The notes under the pieces: model-generated
The model's database searches: none
Seen by the model: only the letters and a program-made list of their open reading frames with translations
What the model was told of the DNA's origin: nothing
Assembly (NCBI RefSeq): GCF_014645835.1
Contig: NZ_BMMM01000002.1
Span: 877,233-941,232, forward strand
Reading direction: 5' to 3'
From: Streptomyces albiflavescens
Lineage (GTDB): Bacteria > Actinomycetota > Actinomycetes > Streptomycetales > Streptomycetaceae
DNA length: 64,000 bases
Shown: piece after piece, positions 60,438 to 64,000 of the stretch
Numbering within the stretch: position 1 is the first letter of the stretch
How the letters are laid out: each line of letters starts with the position of its first letter
Made by a program: the position numbers and the translations under genes

Positions 60438-62956
60438 GCCGGCGCGAACCGGCGATGCGGAATCCGATCAACAAGGAACTGATGAACGACGCAGTGAACG
60501 ACGCAGTGAACGCCTCGGCGAACGACGCGGTGTGGACCGGGACGTGGGTCGCCCAGCGGCTCGGCGTCGAACTCGTAGGTGACGAGAAGCTGAGCGACCT
60601 GCTGGGTCTCGCGCTGCGCCGCAACCCCAGGCGCGCGCATCTGCTCGTGTCGAACGTCCTCGGCAAACACGTACCGCAGTCGCCGGCCGTGGTGTACGGA
60701 TACGGGTTTGCGCTCGGCCGGCGGGTGCGAGACCTGCTGGGCGCCGAGGACGCCGGCGCGGCCGTGGTCCTCGGGTACGCCGAGACGGCCACCGGCCTCG
60801 GCCACTCGGTCGCGGACGGTGTCGGCCTCGCGCCCTACCTGCACTCCACCCGCCGCCCGGTCGAGGGCGTCGCCCGGGCGGGCGGCTTCGAGGAGTCCCA
60901 CTCGCACGCCACCTCGCACCTGCTCCTGCCCGAGGAGTCCGGTCTGCTGGCGGGCTCCGGCCCGCTGATCCTCGTCGACGACGAGTTCTCCACCGGCAAC
61001 ACCGTCCTCAACACGATCCGTGACCTGCACGAGCGCTATCCGCGCGAGCGCTACGTCGTCGTGGCGCTGGTCGACATGCGGTCGGCCGCCGACCTGGGGC
61101 GCCTGGATGAGTTCGCTCGGGAGATCGGCGCGCGGGTGGACCTGGTGTCCGCGGCGTCGGGGACCGTGAAGCTCCCGGAGGGCGTCCTGGAGAAGGGCCA
61201 GGCCCTGGTCGCCGCGCATGAGACGGCGGCGCCCGAAGCCCCCGTTCGGGGGAGCGCGGACAAGGCCACCCGTGTCCAGCTCGGCTGGCCCCGCGGCGTC
61301 CCCGACGGCGGGCGGCACGGGTTCACACCCGGCCATCGAATACGGCTGGAGGGCGCCCTGCCCGCGATGGCCGCCCGGATCGCCGACGCGCTGCCGGACG
61401 GCGCGCGGCGCGTGCTCGTGCTCGGCTTCGAGGAGCTGATGTACGCGCCGCTCAGGCTGGCCCGGGAGCTGGAGCAGGTGGTGACCGCCGAGGTGCGCTA
61501 CTCCACGACCACCCGCTCGCCCGTTCTCGCCCTCGACGACCCCGGCTACGCGATCCGCACCCGCCTCGTCTTCCCCGCCCACGACAACCCCGACGACGGC
61601 CCCGGCGAGCGCTACGCCTACAACGTCGCGGGCGCCGGCTTCGACGCCGTCGTCGCCGTCGTCGACTCGGTGGCCGACACCCCTGAACTGCACGCCCCCG
61701 ACGGCCTGTTGGCCCAGCTGGCGGGGCACACCCCGAGCGTCCTGCTCGCCGTCGTCCCGTCGTACGTCCCCGCACGGCCGTTGACCGAAAGGCCCTCCAT
61801 GCTGCCCGAGCCCCTTCGCGGCCCCGCCTTCTCCTCGTACGCGGCCGACGAAGTCGGCTGGCTGCTCCAGGACCTCTCGGACGTGGGCCTGGAGGCGCCG
61901 ACCGAGGAGCGCGAGGAGGCGATCCAGAGCGGCGGCGCCCACTACGCGGAGTCGCTGCCGGTCGAGTACCAGCCGACCGCTCAGTACCAGGAGCTGTTCC
62001 ACGCGGCCCTCGACACCTCGGCCGCCCGCATCGCCCAGGCCGTCGGCGCCGTCACCGAGCTGGTGCTGGCCGAAAGGTCACCGCGACCGGTCCTGGTGTC
62101 ACTGGCCCGCGCGGGCACGCCCGTCGGTGTCCTGATGCGCCGCTGGGCCAAGCACCGCCACGACCTCGACCTGCCGCACTACGCCGTCTCCATCGTCCGC
62201 GGCCGCGGCATCGACGCCAACGCGCTGCGCTGGCTCGCCGCCCACCACGACCCGGCCGACGTCGTCTTCGTCGACGGCTGGACCGGCAAGGGTGCGATCA
62301 CCCGCGAACTGGCCGACGCGATAAGGGAGTTCGAGGCGTCCGACGGCATCACCGGCTTCGACCCGGAGATCGCGGTGCTCGCCGACCCGGGCTCGTGCGT
62401 GCGGACGTACGGCACCCGCGAGGACTTCCTCATCCCCTCCGCGTGCCTCAACTCGACTGTCTCCGGGCTGATTTCGCGTACGGTCCTGCGTGCCGACCTG
62501 GTCGGCGAGCACGACTTCCACGGCGCGAAGTTCTACCGCGAACTCGCCGGCTCCGACGTCTCCGTCGACTTCCTCGACGCCGTCGCCGCGCACTTCGCCG
62601 AGGTCACCGACGCGGCCTGCGCCCAGGCCAAGGAGCTCCTCGCCGCCGACCGCACCCCCACCTGGGAGGGCTGGACGGCGGTCGAGCGGATCAGCGAGGA
62701 GTACGAGATCCACGACGTGAACCTCGTCAAGCCGGGCGTCGGCGAGACCACCCGGGTGCTGCTGCGCCGCGTCCCGTGGAAGATCCTCGCGCGCGCCGGA
62801 GCGGGCGCCGACCTCGACCACGTACGCCTGCTCGCCGAGCAGCGTGAAGTACCTGTCGAGGAGGTCGCCGAACTCCCGTACACCTGCGTGGGGTTGATCC
62901 ACCCGAAGTACACGCGTGGCGCGACCGGCGCCGACGGCAAGGCGGTGACCGTCTGA
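60434..62956 (+). CDS. Two-module phosphoribosyltransferase-TRSP-StiP/PELOTA-like protein
   Basis: An 840-residue fusion. The N-terminal unit has a phosphoribosyltransferase PRPP loop VDDEFSTGNT at 181-190, followed by a TRSP domain with the naming motif TRSP at 360-363. The C-terminal unit (about 470-840) has SLARAGTPVGVLMRRW, a second PRPP-like loop FVDGWTGKGAI and a Cys segment IPSACLNSTVSGLISRTV, like the StiP family, then a region that may be PELOTA-like. In other bacteria these units are often separate genes. The N-terminus has a 12-bp tandem repeat giving NDAVNDAVNASANDAV. Coupled to both neighbours. Confidence 0.9.
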   Translation: MSRREPAMRNPINKELMNDAVNDAVNASANDAVWTGTWVAQRLGVELVGDEKLSDLLGLALRRNPRRAHLLVSNVLGKHVPQSPAVVYGYGFALGRRVRDLLGAEDAGAAVVLGYAETATGLGHSVADGVGLAPYLHSTRRPVEGVARAGGFEESHSHATSHLLLPEESGLLAGSGPLILVDDEFSTGNTVLNTIRDLHERYPRERYVVVALVDMRSAADLGRLDEFAREIGARVDLVSAASGTVKLPEGVLEKGQALVAAHETAAPEAPVRGSADKATRVQLGWPRGVPDGGRHGFTPGHRIRLEGALPAMAARIADALPDGARRVLVLGFEELMYAPLRLARELEQVVTAEVRYSTTTRSPVLALDDPGYAIRTRLVFPAHDNPDDGPGERYAYNVAGAGFDAVVAVVDSVADTPELHAPDGLLAQLAGHTPSVLLAVVPSYVPARPLTERPSMLPEPLRGPAFSSYAADEVGWLLQDLSDVGLEAPTEEREEAIQSGGAHYAESLPVEYQPTAQYQELFHAALDTSAARIAQAVGAVTELVLAERSPRPVLVSLARAGTPVGVLMRRWAKHRHDLDLPHYAVSIVRGRGIDANALRWLAAHHDPADVVFVDGWTGKGAITRELADAIREFEASDGITGFDPEIAVLADPGSCVRTYGTREDFLIPSACLNSTVSGLISRTVLRADLVGEHDFHGAKFYRELAGSDVSVDFLDAVAAHFAEVTDAACAQAKELLAADRTPTWEGWTAVERISEEYEIHDVNLVKPGVGETTRVLLRRVPWKILARAGAGADLDHVRLLAEQREVPVEEVAELPYTCVGLIHPKYTRGATGADGKAVTV

Positions 62957-63783
62957 TGTCCGCGCCCAAGACGCTCGTCGCCAGCGACCTCGACCGTACG
63001 CTGATCTACTCGTCGGCCGCTCTCGCGCTCACCATGCCGGACGCCCGCGCACCCCGGCTGCTCTGCGTCGAGGTGCACGAGAGCAAGCCGCTGTCGTACA
63101 TGACCGAGACGGCGGCCACCCTGCTCACCGAACTCGGTGACACGGCCGTCTTCGTGCCCACCACGACCCGTACCCGCAAGCAGTACCAGCGCATCAACCT
63201 GCCGGGCCCCGCCCCGAAGTACGCGATCTGTGCCAACGGCGGGCACCTGCTCGTCGACGGCGTCTCCGATCCCGACTGGCACGGGAGCGTGATGGCGCGG
63301 CTCGCCACCGAGTGCGCGCCGCTGGACGAGGTGCGGGAGCACCTGGCGGCCACCGCCGATCCCTCCTGGGTCCGCAAGCACCGGGTGGCCGAGGACCTGT
63401 TCGTCTATCTCGTGGTGGAGCGCGAGCTGCTCCCCGAGGAATGGGTGAAGGAACTGGCCGTGTGGGCCGAGAACCGCGGCTGGACGGTGTCGCTGCAGGG
63501 CCGCAAGATCTACGCCGTACCCAAGCCGCTCACCAAGAGCGCGGCCATGCGCGAGCTCGCCCGCCGCACCGGCGCGACCCTGACCCTCGCCGCCGGTGAC
63601 TCCCTCCTCGACGCCGACCTGCTGCAGGCCGCCGACCGTGGCTGGCGCCCCGGCCACGGCGAACTGGCCGAGGCGGACTGGACGGCGCCCGCGATCACGG
63701 CTCTTCCGGAGCGGGGGGTCGCCGCGGGGGAGCGGATCCTGCGGGAGTTCGTGAAGGCCTGCGACGGACAGGCGTCGATCTGA
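62956..63783 (+). CDS. HAD-superfamily phosphatase of the Ter operon
   Basis: A 275-residue hydrolase. Motif I is SDLDRTLIYS (nucleophile D11, acid D13), motif II is the VFVPTTTRTRKQY region, Lys is in TKSAAMREL, and motif IV is AAGDSLLDADLL. It probably dephosphorylates the metabolite made by the two upstream enzymes. ATG 62956 overlaps the upstream stop by one base (TGATG), so the three genes are translationally coupled. Confidence 0.92.
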   Translation: MSAPKTLVASDLDRTLIYSSAALALTMPDARAPRLLCVEVHESKPLSYMTETAATLLTELGDTAVFVPTTTRTRKQYQRINLPGPAPKYAICANGGHLLVDGVSDPDWHGSVMARLATECAPLDEVREHLAATADPSWVRKHRVAEDLFVYLVVERELLPEEWVKELAVWAENRGWTVSLQGRKIYAVPKPLTKSAAMRELARRTGATLTLAAGDSLLDADLLQAADRGWRPGHGELAEADWTAPAITALPERGVAAGERILREFVKACDGQASI

Positions 63784-63829
63784 GGCCGGGCGTTACCGTG
63801 GGCGGGGGGCCCGACGTGAGGAGAGCCAC

Positions 63830-64000
63830 GTGGCCAAGGGCAACAGCACTCGACTGACGGACGAGCTCTACGCGTACATGCTCGGTCACAACCCGCCGCT
63901 GGACCCCGTGCAGCGCATGCTGGTCGAGGTCACCCACGTCCAACTCCCGCTGGTGGCGGGCAAGCAGGTCGCCGAGGAACAGGGGGCGCTGCTCGCGTTC
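63830..64000 (+). CDS. O-methyltransferase, start only (cut by window edge)
   Basis: 57 codons are present: VAKGNSTRLTDELYAYMLGH, then PVQRMLVEVTHVQLPL and VAEEQGALLAF, which match the N-terminal helices of class I SAM-dependent O-methyltransferases of the caffeoyl-CoA type. GTG 63830 has GAGGAGAG upstream. It follows the HAD gene by 46 bases and may be the next gene of the operon or a separate unit. Confidence 0.8.
   Translation, partial: MAKGNSTRLTDELYAYMLGHNPPLDPVQRMLVEVTHVQLPLVAGKQVAEEQGALLAF

Noticed and set aside
1-64000. tRNA, rRNA, riboswitch, insertion sequence or prophage
   Set aside because: No cloverleaf-like segments, rRNA motifs, transposase or phage genes were recognised; a covariance-model search would settle small RNAs.

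Overview
The window is high-GC actinobacterial chromosome and looks like Streptomyces. Third codon positions are almost all G or C, GTG starts are frequent, genes often overlap by four bases (ATGA or GTGA), and several gene groups are Streptomyces hallmarks. These include fabD-fabH-acpP-fabF with a FasR-type regulator, a homodimeric-type pyruvate dehydrogenase E1 (aceE), tandem TerD proteins with a DUF475/TerC membrane protein, and DUF3145 and DUF3052 proteins. From memory the gene order resembles the central part of the S. coelicolor chromosome around SCO2360-SCO2410; this was not checked. No rRNA, tRNA, CRISPR array, transposase or prophage was seen.

Layout. (1) 1-13.7 kb, almost all minus strand: a sugar-use region with a GH35 beta-galactosidase (cut by the left edge), a secreted aldose 1-epimerase, a ChvE/MmsA/MmsB-type monosaccharide ABC transporter, a U32-like protein, a zinc dehydrogenase and a galactonate-dehydratase-like enolase-superfamily enzyme. 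An Rrf2 regulator and a PLP aminotransferase with a long repeat tail interrupt it. (2) 13.9-26.8 kb: mixed housekeeping genes (zinc-ribbon membrane protein, MarR with a divergent NADP oxidoreductase, Ohr, a large secreted M14 carboxypeptidase, EI24/CysZ and LysE membrane proteins, a secreted pyroglutamyl-peptidase-like protein without cysteine, LysR with a divergent 3-hydroxyisobutyrate-dehydrogenase-like gene and RidA, YrdB, TetR). (3) 26.9-32.4 kb: GH3 beta-glucosidase, a Pro/Gln-repeat membrane protein, a frameshifted second aldose epimerase and a GDSL lipoprotein. (4) 32.6-38.3 kb: DUF3145, then the type II fatty-acid synthase operon fabD-fabH-acpP-fabF and fasR. (5) 38.4-50.2 kb: small regulator/target pairs (TetR-NmrA, MerR-aldo/keto reductase, TetR-MFS exporter) plus a beta-lactamase-fold hydrolase, GNAT, DUF4429, DUF1023 hydrolase and a voltage-gated-like K+ channel. 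(6) 50.3-54.6 kb: aceE, DUF3052 and an AhpE-like peroxiredoxin. (7) 54.7-64 kb: a Ter stress-response region: two tandem TerD genes, DUF475/TerC, a TerA/TerD-like protein, a TerD with a Pro-rich tail, then a coupled operon of a citrate-lyase-like protein, a two-module phosphoribosyltransferase/TRSP/StiP-like protein and a HAD phosphatase, and the start of an O-methyltransferase.

The most striking hidden signal is a dispersed hairpin repeat of about 40 bp. Three copies are almost identical over about 35 bp. One lies inside fabH, one inside a zinc dehydrogenase gene, and one is intergenic. Both genic copies keep the reading frame and add the same peptide, PHSRLRSSGGT, to two unrelated enzymes. 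Diverged copies occur upstream of the GH35 gene and inside the frameshifted epimerase. A possible relative lies upstream of the pyroglutamyl-peptidase gene, and a second hairpin family lies in frame within that gene. A second theme is leaderless starts: several genes have a TANNNT -10 hexamer only 6-7 bases before ATG. A third is a set of divergent regulator/target pairs with readable operators.
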